DNA of 64,000 bases from Streptococcus pasteurianus (GTDB lineage Bacteria; Bacillota; Bacilli; Lactobacillales; Streptococcaceae), in assembly GCF_004843545.1 (NCBI RefSeq), contig NZ_CP039457.1, forward strand, positions 154,501-218,500, given 5' to 3'. Position numbers and translations under genes: made by a program. A model generated the notes under the pieces. It saw only the letters and a list, made by a program, of their open reading frames with translations. It ran no database searches and was not told the origin of the DNA. Positions 8,310-17,921 of the stretch are shown in pieces; position 1 is the first letter of the stretch; each line of letters begins with the position of its first letter.

Positions 8310-8793
8310 GAATATCCTCCAGATAATAACTGTAAACGAGGTCATCAACGTAAGTATGGTTTAGGTAAAATTGATTTTTCAAAATAGCCTCTTGTTTAAA
8401 GCCTAATTTTTCGTAGAATATGCAGGCTTTTTCATTTGATGATAGCACATGAATGAGAACTTTTTGGTAGCCGTCAGCTTTTGCTATATCAAAGAAAGTT
8501 TGGATAAGTTTGCGTCCGATACCTTGACCGCGCGTTTTTTCAGAAATGGTAATGCCAAAGGTTACCACGTGATGACCGCTAGGGAAAGGATAATAAGTAT
8601 GGTAATCAAGAACACCTAAAATATCCTGATTTTCTTCAGCGACAAGATAATGTGTTCCATTTTCAAAATCTTTGATGATTTTATCCTTATTTGCAATAGG
8701 TAGCGGAGCTGGTGTGTTAATTGCATTCCATGTTTGGTTTTCTAGTATAACCACTTGTTCAACATCTTCTAGCTCCATTGGTCGTATTTGCAT
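8299..8793 (-). CDS. GNAT family N-acetyltransferase
   Basis: The 164-residue protein carries the GNAT acetyl-CoA-binding motif, RGQGIGRKLIQTFF near residues 92-105, followed by the motif-B region NEKACIFYEKLGF. This places it in the phosphinothricin-acetyltransferase-like subgroup. The substrate cannot be read from the sequence. It is the first gene of a two-gene minus-strand unit with rarA, and it is divergent from the DUF3013 gene with only 63 bases between. Confidence 0.85.
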   Translation of the reverse strand: MQIRPMELEDVEQVVILENQTWNAINTPAPLPIANKDKIIKDFENGTHYLVAEENQDILGVLDYHTYYPFPSGHHVVTFGITISEKTRGQGIGRKLIQTFFDIAKADGYQKVLIHVLSSNEKACIFYEKLGFKQEAILKNQFYLNHTYVDDLVYSYYLEDIHAK

Positions 8794-8856
8794 GTCATTT
8801 CCCCTTAAGTATGATAAAATAATTGTAACACAAAAGAAGATTGGAAGAAATTTTTA

Positions 8857-9327
8857 ATGGCTAAATTTGGCTTTTTATCAGTATTAGAAGAAGAAATGGA
8901 CAAGTACTTCACGTTTGATTATGCTATTGATTGGAATAAGAAAAATCATGCGGTGGAAGTGACTTTTATTTTGGAAGCGCAGAATCAATCTGCGGTTGAA
9001 ACTGTGGATGACCAAGGTGAAATCAACAACGACGACATCGTTTTTGAAGATTATGTGCTTTTTTACAATCAAGCAAAATCAAAAGTTGATGAAGATGATT
9101 ATTTGGTGACTATTCCATTTGATGCCAAAAAAGGCTTTTCACGTGAATTTTTAGCTTATTTTGCTGAAACATTGAACGACGTAGCAACCAAAGGTCTTGA
9201 TGATTTAATGGACTTTTTAGCAGACGAAAATGCGACTGACTTTGCACTCGAATGGGACACTGAAAGCTTTGAAAATGGGAAAGTAGCTCTGAAAGAAACA
9301 GAATATTTTGCTTATCCGAGGTATTGA
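8857..9327 (+). CDS. DUF3013 family protein
   Basis: This is a 156-residue acidic protein (MAKFGFLSVLEEEMDKYFTF...) of the DUF3013 family found in streptococci and lactococci, here just upstream of prmA as in related genomes. It has no signal peptide or helix. Function is unknown. The ribosome binding site is weak (GAAGA). The 270 bases that follow hold no gene. Confidence 0.8.
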   Translation: MAKFGFLSVLEEEMDKYFTFDYAIDWNKKNHAVEVTFILEAQNQSAVETVDDQGEINNDDIVFEDYVLFYNQAKSKVDEDDYLVTIPFDAKKGFSREFLAYFAETLNDVATKGLDDLMDFLADENATDFALEWDTESFENGKVALKETEYFAYPRY

Positions 9328-9598
9328 GGTCTAATCGGATAAAACACAGGGAAGGGTTAGTTAATATCTCGAACTGAATATATTTCAAATAAAAAGCAAG
9401 AAAGGAAAAGGATAAGTGTTTGCTTTGAGCACGAACTTATGACCTTTTAATACAGATAGAAAGGAAAAAGGGGGCAGGTAATTTTAAACTGAACCCGCCC
9501 GAAATACTGTGCCAAAAAGATAAAGTTCCCCTAGACGCAAGCGTCATCGGTGACTTTCCTATTTTGGTTTTGTATTTTACGGGCTTGGTATCTTAATT
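9328..9598. other. Intergenic stretch before prmA
   Basis: No frame, RNA gene or convincing terminator is seen. Small symmetrical elements are GACGC-AA-GCGTC (9534-9545) and the GGGGGCAGGT / ACCCGCCC pair near 9470-9502. No clear promoter for prmA was identified, and prmA has no good ribosome binding site, so its leader may be structured. Confidence 0.4.
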
Positions 9599-10552
9599 AT
9601 GGACAAATGGCAAGAGTTAACTGTTGAGGTTTTACGTGATGCAGAAGAAGCTGCATCGAATATTTTGATTGAATTAGGTAGTCAAGGTGTGGCGATTGAT
9701 GATAGTGCGGACTATTTCGGTCATGTTGGCAAATATGGCGAAGTATTTCCAGAAATCAAACAAGTGGAAACTGTTAAAATCACAGCTTACTACCCAGAAA
9801 ATGTTGATATTGAGGCTGTTGAAAAAGAAGTGGCTGACCGCTTAGCGGAATTGACTGATTTTGGCGTTGATGCTGGTGATGTTCACTACGCAACGCAAGA
9901 ATTGGCAGAGCAGGATTGGGCAGAAAACTGGAAAAAATATTATGAACCAACGCGTATCAGCTATGATTTGACAATCGTTCCAAGTTGGACCGATTATGAA
10001 GCTAGCGAGGGTGAGAAAATAATTCGTCTCGACCCTGGTATGGCATTTGGTACAGGAACTCACCCAACCACAAAAATGAGTCTTTTTGCGCTCGAGCAGG
10101 TGCTTCGTGGTGGTGAAACGGTCCTTGATGTCGGTACTGGTTCAGGTGTGCTTTCGATTGCAAGTTCACTACTTGGGGCAAAAGACATTTACGCTTATGA
10201 CCTTGACGAAGTAGCAGTGCGCGTGGCACAAGAAAATATTGATTTGAACGCTAATACTGAAAATATCCACGTGGCTACTGGAAATCTTTTGCAAGGTGTT
10301 GGCATTCAAGCAGACGTTATCGTGGCAAATATCCTTGCGGACATTTTGGTCAATATGACAGAAGATGCTTATCGTCTTGTTAAAGATGAAGGTTACCTTA
10401 TCATGTCAGGCATTATTTCTGATAAATGGGATATGGTTCGTAAATCAGCTGAGGACGCAGGTTTCTTCCTTGAAACACACATGGTTCAAGGCGAATGGAA
10501 TGCTTGTGTTTTCAAAAAAACAGATGATATTTCAGGTGTAATTGGAGGATAA
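9599..10552 (+). CDS. prmA: Ribosomal protein L11 methyltransferase
   Basis: The 317-residue protein trimethylates ribosomal protein L11 using S-adenosylmethionine. The N-terminal substrate-recruitment domain starts [14 protein letters not shown]. The Rossmann methyltransferase domain has motif [14 protein letters not shown] near residues 177-190 and the NPPY-like region VANILADIL near residue 247. The start at 9599 has little Shine-Dalgarno complementarity. The stop is directly followed by the rsmE ATG, whose GGAGG lies in the last prmA codons. The two genes are thus coupled. Confidence 0.95.
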   Translation: MDKWQELTVEVLRDAEEAASNILIELGSQGVAIDDSADYFGHVGKYGEVFPEIKQVETVKITAYYPENVDIEAVEKEVADRLAELTDFGVDAGDVHYATQELAEQDWAENWKKYYEPTRISYDLTIVPSWTDYEASEGEKIIRLDPGMAFGTGTHPTTKMSLFALEQVLRGGETVLDVGTGSGVLSIASSLLGAKDIYAYDLDEVAVRVAQENIDLNANTENIHVATGNLLQGVGIQADVIVANILADILVNMTEDAYRLVKDEGYLIMSGIISDKWDMVRKSAEDAGFFLETHMVQGEWNACVFKKTDDISGVIGG

Positions 10553-11296
10553 ATGCAACAGTATTTTGTAGCAGGACAAGCTCAAGATGTCGTTACAATC
10601 ACAGATAAAGATACGATTAAGCATATGTTTAACGTCATGCGTTTGACAGAAAACGACGAAGTTGTCCTTGTCTTTGATGACCACGTGAAGCGTTTGGCAA
10701 AAGTCATTGATAGTGCTGAACACCGTTTTGAAATCATTGAAGAACTAGATAGCAATGTTGAATTGCCTGCTGAGGTGACGATTGTCGCAGGATTTCCAAA
10801 GGGTGATAAATTGGAATTTCTAGCACAAAAAGGGACTGAACTTGGTATGGCAAAGCTCTGGGCATTTCCAGCGGATTGGTCAGTGGTCAAATGGGACGGC
10901 AAAAAATTAGCCAAAAAAGCCGATAAGCTGGCAAAAATCACACTAGGTGCTGCGGAACAAAGCAAACGTAATGTGATTCCAGAAGTTACTCTTTTTGAGA
11001 AAAAAGAAGCTTTTTTAGCAGAACTTGAGCAATTTGACAGGATTTTTATTGCTTATGAGGAATCAGCCAAGGAAGGTGAGACGGCTGTTCTAGCGCGTGA
11101 ATTGTCACAAATGAAAGCAGGAGAGAAAATTCTTTTTATCTTTGGACCAGAGGGCGGCATTTCGCCAGAAGAAATCGAAACATTTGAATTAAAAGGTGGT
11201 TTGAAAATCGGTTTAGGACCACGTATCATGCGCGCTGAAACCGCACCGCTATATGCTTTAGCGAGCGTTAGCTATGCCTTGGAATTGATGAAGTAG
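10553..11296 (+). CDS. rsmE: 16S rRNA (uracil(1498)-N(3))-methyltransferase
   Basis: The 247-residue SPOUT-class enzyme methylates U1498 of 16S rRNA. The C-terminal knot motifs are visible: FIFGPEGGISPEEIETF near residues 196-213 and LGPRIMRAETAPLYALA near residues 220-237. The N terminus is PUA-like (MQQYFVAGQ). The ATG abuts the prmA stop codon and uses a ribosome binding site inside prmA. A terminator follows. Confidence 0.95.
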   Translation: MQQYFVAGQAQDVVTITDKDTIKHMFNVMRLTENDEVVLVFDDHVKRLAKVIDSAEHRFEIIEELDSNVELPAEVTIVAGFPKGDKLEFLAQKGTELGMAKLWAFPADWSVVKWDGKKLAKKADKLAKITLGAAEQSKRNVIPEVTLFEKKEAFLAELEQFDRIFIAYEESAKEGETAVLARELSQMKAGEKILFIFGPEGGISPEEIETFELKGGLKIGLGPRIMRAETAPLYALASVSYALELMK

Positions 11297-11328
11297 CTAG
11301 AAACCTAGGTTGTTAACAATTTATAATG

Positions 11329-11360
11329 GAAAACACTGTTATAGGTGTTTTCTTTTTATT
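11329..11360 (+). terminator. Rho-independent terminator after rsmE
   Basis: GAAAACAC (11329-11336) pairs with GTGTTTTC (11345-11352), followed by TTTTTATT. Confidence 0.85.
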
Positions 11361-11396
11361 TACTCATTTTTTACTGGTACTTGTGAAGGTTTTGGG

Positions 11397-11425
11397 TTGA
11401 CAGCGCTTTAAAAAGTTTTTATTCT
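11397..11425 (+). promoter_or_regulatory. Promoter of the LacI-family regulator gene with cre-like box
   Basis: TTGACA (11397-11402) and TATTCT (11420-11425) are 17 bases apart. TGACAGCGCTTTAA (11398-11411) matches the cre consensus at 12 of 14 positions and overlaps the -35 box, suggesting CcpA control or autoregulation by the LacI protein. Confidence 0.65.
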
Positions 11426-11458
11426 AGATATATACAAATTACAAATAAGGATAATATA

Positions 11459-12475
11459 ATGGCAACAATTAAGGATGTCGCAAGGGTTGCGGGGGTATCA
11501 ACGTCTACAGCTTCACGTGCTCTGCATGATAGTAGTATGATTAGCGAGGCGACTAAAAGGCGTGTGCGTCGTGCGATGAAAGAACTGGATTATTCTCCAA
11601 ACTATTCGGCACAAAATCTAGTCAATCGTACAACCAATACAATAGGGGTTATTTTGCCCGTGCGAGAAAGTCAGGATTCACTTGGAAATAACCCATTTTT
11701 CATGCAAATTATTCAAGGTATTTCAAGCGTGTGTAGCGAGAATGACTACATGGTCAGCTTGGCAACAGGACGAACAGATGACGAATTGCAAAAAAATATC
11801 CAAACCTTAATTCGTAGCGGCAACATCACTAAGCTTATTTTTCTTTATTCAAGAAAAGCAGATCCAGTTTTTGAATTTGTCAAACAAGAAAAGAAGGTTT
11901 CTTGTGTCGTCGTTGGTCGTTCTTACGAAGATGCTCCGCAAAAAACGGTGCGTTTTGTCGATAATAATAATGACCAAGCTGGTAAAGACGCAACGACATT
12001 CATGTTAGTCAAAGGTTATAATCATCTTGTTTTTGCCTATACTGATATGGATGAATTAGTGCAAACCGAACGTTATCAAGGTTACTGTGAAGCCTTGCAA
12101 GAATATGATAAAAAAGGGAGTGCATTGCAATTATCACGTTTAAGTGATGAGGAGAATGCGGTGAAGTTGCAGACGTTTCTTGCTGAAAATCCTCAGACAG
12201 AAGCTTTTGTTGCCTGCGATGACATCATGGCTATTCGTTTGCAACGTTTATTCAAAGATAACAACCGTGAAAATCATTATGCCATGATTGGCTTTAACAA
12301 TTCATTGATTACAGAAATTGCAAGCCCTGCCTTGACTTCCGTGGATATTTTTCCATATGAATTAGGAGAAAATGCCGCTAAATTATTATTAGCTGATCCT
12401 AAAAATCTGACCGAACAAATAGTTGTTATTCCACATAAAATCATTGAACGCGAATCAACACCAGATTTGGGTTAA
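11459..12475 (+). CDS. malR: LacI-family transcriptional regulator, MalR-like
   Basis: The 338-residue protein has an N-terminal LacI helix-turn-helix (MATIKDVARVAGVSTSTASR) and hinge, followed by a periplasmic-binding-protein-like effector domain (TIGVILP... to the C terminus). It precedes a glucose/maltose-type PTS gene whose leader holds the palindrome CGCAAACGTTTGCG. That sequence resembles pneumococcal MalR operators, so it probably represses that gene in response to maltose-type sugars. The symbol is by resemblance. The gene ends in its own terminator. Confidence 0.75.
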   Translation: MATIKDVARVAGVSTSTASRALHDSSMISEATKRRVRRAMKELDYSPNYSAQNLVNRTTNTIGVILPVRESQDSLGNNPFFMQIIQGISSVCSENDYMVSLATGRTDDELQKNIQTLIRSGNITKLIFLYSRKADPVFEFVKQEKKVSCVVVGRSYEDAPQKTVRFVDNNNDQAGKDATTFMLVKGYNHLVFAYTDMDELVQTERYQGYCEALQEYDKKGSALQLSRLSDEENAVKLQTFLAENPQTEAFVACDDIMAIRLQRLFKDNNRENHYAMIGFNNSLITEIASPALTSVDIFPYELGENAAKLLLADPKNLTEQIVVIPHKIIERESTPDLG

Positions 12476-12489
12476 CAGCTTTTACCAAC

Positions 12490-12513
12490 TGAACCTCCGC
12501 TGGAGGTTTTTTT
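12490..12513 (+). terminator. Rho-independent terminator after malR
   Basis: AACCTCC (12492-12498) pairs with GGAGGTT (12502-12508) around a three-base loop, followed by T7. Confidence 0.85.
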
Positions 12514-12563
12514 GCAAAGGAGGTGTTTCTTAAGTACCCTTTTTAAAAAAATCCGGAAAACGC

Positions 12564-12621
12564 TTTACAAATTAGAAATACGTGTTATAATAAAATCATC
12601 AAAATAACGCAAACGTTTGCG
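12564..12621 (+). promoter_or_regulatory. Promoter and LacI/MalR operator of the PTS EIICBA gene
   Basis: TTTACA (12564-12569) and TATAAT (12586-12591) are 16 bases apart, with a TGT extension at 12583. The perfect 14-base palindrome CGCAAACGTTTGCG lies at 12608-12621, just downstream of the expected start, a classic repression position. A weaker cre-like stretch (11 of 14) around AAAACGCTTTAC overlaps the -35. Confidence 0.8.
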
Positions 12622-12697
12622 CAAAATTAAAACAAAGCTTAAATCAATTCTTTAAAGAAGTTGAAAAATATAAGTGGCATTATTTTTCATAAATTAA

Positions 12698-12724
12698 AGC
12701 AAATGGTTTCTTAGCAAATGGTTT
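12698..12724 (+). repeat. Tandem AGCAAATGGTTT repeat in the PTS gene leader
   Basis: AGCAAATGGTTT occurs at 12698-12709 and again at 12713-12724, ending just before the ribosome binding site AAGGAG of the gene at 12737. It may simply be a small duplication; a role in translation control is possible but unsupported. Confidence 0.6.
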
Positions 12725-12736
12725 AAGGAGTATTTC

Positions 12737-14920
12737 ATGAAGAAGGCATTTAAAAATTTAACCAGCTTCGAATTTTGGCAAAAATTCGGAAAATGCTTGA
12801 TGGTTGTTATTGCTGTTATGCCAGCAGCAGGTTTAATGGTTAGTATTGGGAACTCACTTCCGCTAATCAATGCAGACTCAGCCCTTCTTGCTACGGTTGG
12901 TAATGTTATTGCTCAAATCGGATGGGGAATTATCAATAATCTTCACATCCTCTTCGCATTAGCAATTGGTGGTAGTTGGGCAAAAGAACGTGCTGGTGGT
13001 GCGTTTGCAGCAGGTATCGCATTTATTCTCATCAACCTTATCACAGGTCACGTTTATGGTATTTCACTTGATATGATTGCTGATGGTACAAGTACAGTTC
13101 ACAATGTTCTTGGTGGCAAAATGCTTGTAGCTGACTACTTTGTCAACGTTCTTGGTCAACCTGCTCTTAATATGGGTGTGTTTGTCGGTATTATCTCTGG
13201 GTTTGTTGGGGCAACAGCTTACAATAAATACTATAACTACCGCAAATTACCAGACGTTCTTTCATTCTTTAATGGTAAACGCTTCGTACCATTTGTTGTT
13301 ATCTATCGTTCAGTTCTTGTTGGTTTGTTCATGTCTCTTGTTTGGCCAATCATTCAATCAGGAATCAATGGATTTGGTATGTGGATTGCATCTTCACAAG
13401 ATTCAGCACCATTTTTAGCACCTTTCTTATATGGCACTTTGGAACGTTTGCTTCTTCCATTTGGACTTCATCATATGATTACTATCCCAATGAACTACAC
13501 ATCACTTGGTGGTACTTATGAAATTTTGACAGGGGCTCAAAAAGGAACAGAAGTTTTTGGTCAAGACCCACTTTGGTTAGCATGGGTAACAGACCTTATC
13601 AATCTGAAAGGGTCTAATGCTTCAGCTTACCAAGATCTTTTAACAAATGTAACACCAGCTCGCTTTAAAGTTGGGCAAATGATTGGTGCAACGGGTACAC
13701 TTATGGGAGTTAGCCTTGCTATGTATCGTAATGTTGACCCTGACAAGAAGAAAAAATACACTGCTATGTTCATCTCAACGGCAGCAGCAACATTTTTAAC
13801 AGGTGTTACTGAACCAATTGAATACATGTTTATGTTCGTTGCAATGCCACTTTACGTTGTTTATGCAGTCGTTCAAGGGGTGACATTTGCTTTAGCTGAT
13901 TTAGTTAACCTTCGTCTTCATTCATTTGGTAATATTGAACTTTTAACACGTACGCCTATGGCTCTCAAAGCTGGACTTGGCGGTGATTTGATTAATTTTG
14001 TCATCTGTTGTATTTTATCAGGAGTTGTGATGTACTTTATTGCAGACTTCATGATTAAGAAATTCAACTTTGCTACTCCAGGTCGTAATGGTAATTATGA
14101 CGATATGGATGATGACCAAGCTAGTGCATTAGCAGACGGTGCTAGTGTCTCTGCAGATTCACAAATCGTTCAAATCATTAATCTCCTTGGTGGACGCGAT
14201 AACATCGAAGATGTTGATGCTTGTATGACTCGACTTCGTGTTACAGTCAAAGATGTCGCTAAAGTCGGTGATGAGGACACTTGGAAAAAGGCTGGCGCTA
14301 TGGGACTTATCATCAAAGGTTCAGGTGTTCAAGCGGTTTATGGACCAAAAGCGGATATTTTGAAATCTGATATCCAAGACCTTCTTGATTCTGGCGCAGA
14401 AATTCCAACTGTCAACTTGTCAGAAGTTGAAGGAAACGATGTTACAAAAGTTTCTTATAAAGGTGTGACAGAAGATGTCAATGCAGTTGCAGATGGTGAT
14501 GTAAAACCTATCACAGAAGTTAAAGACCCTGTCTTTGCTGGTAAAATGATGGGTGATGGCTTCGCTGTTGAACCAGAAAATGGCAATATTTACGCACCAG
14601 TTTCAGGTATTGTAACAAGCGTTTTTCCAACAAAACACGCCTTTGGTCTATTAACAGACAATGGACTTGAAGTTCTTGTTCACATTGGTTTAGATACTGT
14701 TGCTCTTAATGGAGTACCATTCTCAGTTAAGATTACAGAAGGTCAACGTGTTAAAGCTGGTGAGCTTTTGGTGGTAGCTGATTTAGCAGCTATTCGTTCA
14801 GCAGGTCGTGAAACAACAATTATTGTTGCCTTCACAAATACAGCAGAAATCAAAGCAGTCAATTTAACCCAAACAGGAAAAGTTTCTGCTAACACACCTG
14901 TTGCCAAAGTAGAACTTTAA
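12737..14920 (+). CDS. malT: PTS glucose/maltose-type transporter subunit EIICBA
   Basis: The 727-residue membrane permease of the glucose superfamily combines three domains. EIIC (about residues 1-440) has around ten helices and the GVTEPIEYMFMF signature near residue 360. EIIB (about 475-560) has the phosphorylated Cys in VDACMTRLRV. EIIA (about 590-727) has the phospho-His in EVLVHIGLDTVALNG. It imports and phosphorylates glucose or maltose at the membrane. The MalR-like regulator and operator favour maltose, but ptsG-type glucose transport cannot be excluded. The start follows AAGGAG. A small nuclease-family gene follows 100 bases later. Confidence 0.88.
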   Translation: MKKAFKNLTSFEFWQKFGKCLMVVIAVMPAAGLMVSIGNSLPLINADSALLATVGNVIAQIGWGIINNLHILFALAIGGSWAKERAGGAFAAGIAFILINLITGHVYGISLDMIADGTSTVHNVLGGKMLVADYFVNVLGQPALNMGVFVGIISGFVGATAYNKYYNYRKLPDVLSFFNGKRFVPFVVIYRSVLVGLFMSLVWPIIQSGINGFGMWIASSQDSAPFLAPFLYGTLERLLLPFGLHHMITIPMNYTSLGGTYEILTGAQKGTEVFGQDPLWLAWVTDLINLKGSNASAYQDLLTNVTPARFKVGQMIGATGTLMGVSLAMYRNVDPDKKKKYTAMFISTAAATFLTGVTEPIEYMFMFVAMPLYVVYAVVQGVTFALADLVNLRLHSFGNIELLTRTPMALKAGLGGDLINFVICCILSGVVMYFIADFMIKKFNFATPGRNGNYDDMDDDQASALADGASVSADSQIVQIINLLGGRDNIEDVDACMTRLRVTVKDVAKVGDEDTWKKAGAMGLIIKGSGVQAVYGPKADILKSDIQDLLDSGAEIPTVNLSEVEGNDVTKVSYKGVTEDVNAVADGDVKPITEVKDPVFAGKMMGDGFAVEPENGNIYAPVSGIVTSVFPTKHAFGLLTDNGLEVLVHIGLDTVALNGVPFSVKITEGQRVKAGELLVVADLAAIRSAGRETTIIVAFTNTAEIKAVNLTQTGKVSANTPVAKVEL

Positions 14921-15023
14921 GCTGATATTACTCATATGAATAAGAGATGTTTAGGTTAAATCTAAATAAAAGGGAGTCTGAGACAGGAATCATGGACTCT
15001 CCTTTGACTTGAAGGGAACAGAT

Positions 15024-15839
15024 ATGGCTAAATTTTTAACACTTAATACGCATTCTTGGTTGGAGGCAAATTCATTAAAGAAATTATTCGACTTGGCAGA
15101 AACGATTTATAGTGAAAATTATGATGTCATTTGCCTTCAAGAAATTAACCAAGATATTCGTGGACTGTTAACCAAAGAAGTTGATGGCTATGAAAAATTA
15201 CCAGGAAGCCCAGCTTTGCATCGCGATAACTACGCTTTACAACTCGTGAATTATCTGAGAAGTCAAGGACGATATTATTATTGGTCTTGGGCATATAATC
15301 ATATTGGATACGAAAAGTACAATGAGGGTGTTGTTATTTTATCAAAAACACCTATCAAAGTGAATGATATTCTGGTATCTGATGTTGATGACGAAACTGA
15401 TTTTCACACAAGACGTGTTCTTGTTGCGGAGACGGAAATTGATCAGAAACCAATTACGGTTGTTAGCTTACACATGTCTTGGTTTGGTAAAGGCTTTGAA
15501 AGTGAATGGCAAAAGTTGGAGACAGCGCTGCTTGATTCCCCCAAACCATTGGTACTCATGGGTGATTTTAACAACCCAACGGATACTGCTGGCTATGATA
15601 TGATTTTAAACAGCCCACTTGATTTACAAGACAGCCACAAAGTGGCTAAGAAAGTCCAAGGCGACCATACGATTATTGAAGACATTGACGGCTGGGAGGG
15701 CAATAAACAATCCCTCAAAGTTGACCATGTTTTCACAAGTAAAGGTATTGATATTCTATCATCAACCGTCACATTTGACGGCGGTGAGGCACCAATCGTT
15801 AGTGACCATTTCGGTCTTGCCGTTGAGCTTAACTACTAA
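15024..15839 (+). CDS. Endonuclease/exonuclease/phosphatase family protein
   Basis: The 271-residue protein has the metal-dependent EEP fold. Motifs are NTHSW near the N terminus, CLQEIN with the metal Glu near residue 37, SLHMSWF near residue 153, GDFNNPTD near residue 178, and DHVF...SDHFG at the C terminus carrying the final His. The real substrate could be a sugar phosphate, phospholipid or nucleic acid. A TTG-initiated extension to 15009 exists, but the ATG at 15024 has AAGGGA at the right distance. It probably shares the PTS transcript, with no terminator seen between. Confidence 0.82.
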   Translation: MAKFLTLNTHSWLEANSLKKLFDLAETIYSENYDVICLQEINQDIRGLLTKEVDGYEKLPGSPALHRDNYALQLVNYLRSQGRYYYWSWAYNHIGYEKYNEGVVILSKTPIKVNDILVSDVDDETDFHTRRVLVAETEIDQKPITVVSLHMSWFGKGFESEWQKLETALLDSPKPLVLMGDFNNPTDTAGYDMILNSPLDLQDSHKVAKKVQGDHTIIEDIDGWEGNKQSLKVDHVFTSKGIDILSSTVTFDGGEAPIVSDHFGLAVELNY

Positions 15840-15876
15840 TAACACTACCTCCTAATTTATTTGTTTGTTTTTACAC

Positions 15877-15905
15877 AATCGCTCCTGATTTCAGGGGCGA
15901 TTTTA
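15877..15905 (+). terminator. Rho-independent terminator after the EEP gene
   Basis: AATCGCTCCTG pairs with CAGGGGCGATT around ATTT (15877-15902), with a short T-run. Confidence 0.8.
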
Positions 15906-15964
15906 GGTATTATGGATCCGCAATAATAGCATTAAAATAATCAATGATTAATTACGGAGAAAAG

Positions 15965-16135
15965 ATGAGGGCATTCAATGTAGAAATTGAGGAAGTGCTT
16001 CAAAGAATTGTAAAAGTTGAGGCAAGAGATGAAAACGAAATTTTAAAATTGGTAAGCAAACAGTACAGTCAAGAAAATATTGTCCTAGACGAAAATAATT
16101 ATAAAGGTCACGAACTTAGGGTTATATCCGAATAG
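15965..16135 (+). CDS. DpnD/PcfM-family small protein
   Basis: The 56-residue protein (MRAFNVEIEEVLQRIVKVEA...) resembles the short DpnD/PcfM C-terminal family seen beside restriction systems and on conjugative plasmids. The function is unknown. The ATG at 15965 follows GGAG; an upstream in-frame ATG at 15944 lacks a ribosome binding site. No restriction or conjugation genes are near it, so here it is an orphan. A bidirectional terminator separates it from the convergent M42 peptidase gene. Confidence 0.7.
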   Translation: MRAFNVEIEEVLQRIVKVEARDENEILKLVSKQYSQENIVLDENNYKGHELRVISE

Positions 16136-16145
16136 AGAACGATAA

Positions 16146-16177
16146 AAGAGTGAACATAACATTCACTCTTATTTTTT
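16146..16177. terminator. Bidirectional terminator
   Basis: AAGAGTGAA (16146-16154) pairs with TTCACTCTT (16162-16170), followed by ATTTTTT. It serves the DpnD-like gene and the convergent peptidase gene. Confidence 0.85.
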
Positions 16178-16188
16178 GTATTCAATTT

Positions 16189-17226
16189 TTACTCCACAAT
16201 TGGGCTTTTTAGGTAAGCATCAACGAGGCGTTCTGTTGCTTGGACAGAGTCAATGTGTGTGCGTTCGTATGAGTGACTTGATTCGATACCAGCTCCAAAA
16301 AGGGCGTGTTTGACTTCAGCACCTGCACGAAGAGCAGCAGAAGCGTCACTACCATAATACGGATAAATGTCCAATTTGTAAGGAATCTTATTGTCATTTG
16401 CTAATTTGACAAGATGTTGGCGCAATTCATAGTGATAAGGTCCTGAACCGTCTTTGACACAGATTGACACACTGTATTCATCTGTTTGTTGGTCGTCTCC
16501 CATTGCTCCCATATCGACCGAAAGGTATTCAACAGTTTCAACCGGGATACTCGAATTCGCTCCATGACCAAGTTCTTCAAATGCTGAGAAGTAGAAGTGT
16601 GTCGTGTATGGCAAAGTAATGTTTTGCGCTTTATATTCTTTAAGCAATTCAATTAAGATAGCTGCTGACACTTTGTCATCTAAGTGACGTGATTTGATAA
16701 AACCTGATTCGGTAACGACAACACGTGGGTCAAATGAGATAAAGTCACCAACTTCGATACCAAGAGCGCGTGTTTCTTTCTCATTTGTTACTTTTTCATC
16801 AAGGCGAACTTCCATGTTAGTTTGGTTGCGCTCAGCCGTACCAGCATCTTTATAAACGTGTACAGATGTTTGGTGCATAAGGATTGTACCACTGATTTTC
16901 TTGCCATTTTTAGAAACGTGAACGGTACAATTTTCTCCCTCAATAGCGTTGTAAACAAAGCCACCGATAAGGTCCATTTTGAGCCGTCCATCAGGTTTGA
17001 CAGCGCGAACCATAGCACCAAGTGTATCCAGATGAGCAGTCACTACACGGTGCTTGCTATCATTTTTACCTGTGATTGTGACCATAACTCCGCCTTTATT
17101 CGTGCGAACAGGCGCATAGCCAAAGCTTTCAAGTTCAGCAATCACATAATTCATAATGTGACTTGTGTAGCCAGTAGGTGAAGGGATATTTGCAAGTTTT
17201 GTAATATAATCAACTGTTGTTTTCAT
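16189..17226 (-). CDS. M42 family metallopeptidase (aminopeptidase)
   Basis: The 345-residue enzyme is of the M42 family of dinuclear metal aminopeptidases, often misnamed endoglucanases. Metal ligands and the catalytic base are visible: TAHLDTLG (His65, Asp67), SRHLDDKVS near residue 181, FEELGHG near residue 216, and VDMGAMG near residue 234, with a final metal His near SSHSYERTH. It is cytoplasmic and probably trims peptides. Its sequence differs from the usual PepA glutamyl aminopeptidase, so no symbol is given. It is monocistronic, and the promoter region lies at 17227-17334. Confidence 0.88.
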   Translation of the reverse strand: MKTTVDYITKLANIPSPTGYTSHIMNYVIAELESFGYAPVRTNKGGVMVTITGKNDSKHRVVTAHLDTLGAMVRAVKPDGRLKMDLIGGFVYNAIEGENCTVHVSKNGKKISGTILMHQTSVHVYKDAGTAERNQTNMEVRLDEKVTNEKETRALGIEVGDFISFDPRVVVTESGFIKSRHLDDKVSAAILIELLKEYKAQNITLPYTTHFYFSAFEELGHGANSSIPVETVEYLSVDMGAMGDDQQTDEYSVSICVKDGSGPYHYELRQHLVKLANDNKIPYKLDIYPYYGSDASAALRAGAEVKHALFGAGIESSHSYERTHIDSVQATERLVDAYLKSPIVE

Positions 17227-17334
17227 GAGTTCTCCAATTAAAATTTAGTAGTCATATTGATGATAAAATACGCGATATCATCTATGTTATTATACCATGT
17301 CTGCTAAATTTAGTTGAGAAAGGGTTGTATGTAT

Positions 17335-17814
17335 TTAACTAGGATTGGCAAATCCTTGGTGTTGCTTCACAATAATCTCTGCTAGGCGCTCAATATCAGA
17401 GCTTGTTCCTCGTAATTCAAAATCACCCAACATCGGAAAACCAAAACGTTTGGCGTACTGTTTGGCTGTCAGGCAATACTGTTCGTTGAAATTCCGATTG
17501 CCAGAACCAATAATACCAAAACAATGTTTGTAGTTGTCATGAGCAGCAATAAAATCACCTAGCGGATTCGTCAAGATTTCAACATCACCTGAATCAATAC
17601 CATTACCACCTTCAAGATAGGTTGGCAAAACAGCAACAAAAGGTGTCGTGATTGGAAATGTTTCATGATTGAGTTCCTTGATATTAATGGTTTGTGTATC
17701 TAGGGAATAATGGTTCAGTAAGTGTTCAGTTAATCGTTTTACAAAGCTTTGTGTGTTACCGCTTAAACTGATATAAACAATGCTTAATGGAGCTAATCTT
17801 TTTTCTTGTGACAT
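17335..17814 (-). CDS. nrdI: Class Ib ribonucleotide reductase assembly flavoprotein NrdI
   Basis: The 159-residue flavodoxin-like protein supplies the oxidant for the Mn2-tyrosyl radical of NrdF. The FMN-binding loop [11 protein letters not shown] near residues 14-24 and the [12 protein letters not shown] loop near residues 103-114 are both present. The ATG at 17814 follows AGGA; longer in-frame options to 17862 lack a ribosome binding site. nrdE/nrdF/nrdH are not in this window, so this is a detached copy, as often in streptococci. Confidence 0.92.
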   Translation of the reverse strand: MSQEKRLAPLSIVYISLSGNTQSFVKRLTEHLLNHYSLDTQTINIKELNHETFPITTPFVAVLPTYLEGGNGIDSGDVEILTNPLGDFIAAHDNYKHCFGIIGSGNRNFNEQYCLTAKQYAKRFGFPMLGDFELRGTSSDIERLAEIIVKQHQGFANPS

Positions 17815-17907
17815 AATAACCATCCTACTATATATTGTGCTTCTCATAGTAATATAACACAATATATGGTTATAGACAAGAATTTATCTCTGAAATTTAT
17901 ATGATTT

Positions 17908-17921
17908 AGAAAGCGTTCAAA
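17908..17921 (+). promoter_or_regulatory. cre-like box upstream of the PTS EIIB gene
   Basis: AGAAAGCGTTCAAA matches TGWAANCGNTNWCA at 12 of 14 positions and lies about 35 bases upstream of the -35 box of the EIIB promoter. Confidence 0.55.

Noticed and set aside
9534..9545. GACGC-AA-GCGTC as a terminator or operator
   Set aside because: The stem is only 5 bases with a 2-base loop and no T-run, and no partner regulator is evident; it is recorded only in the intergenic note.
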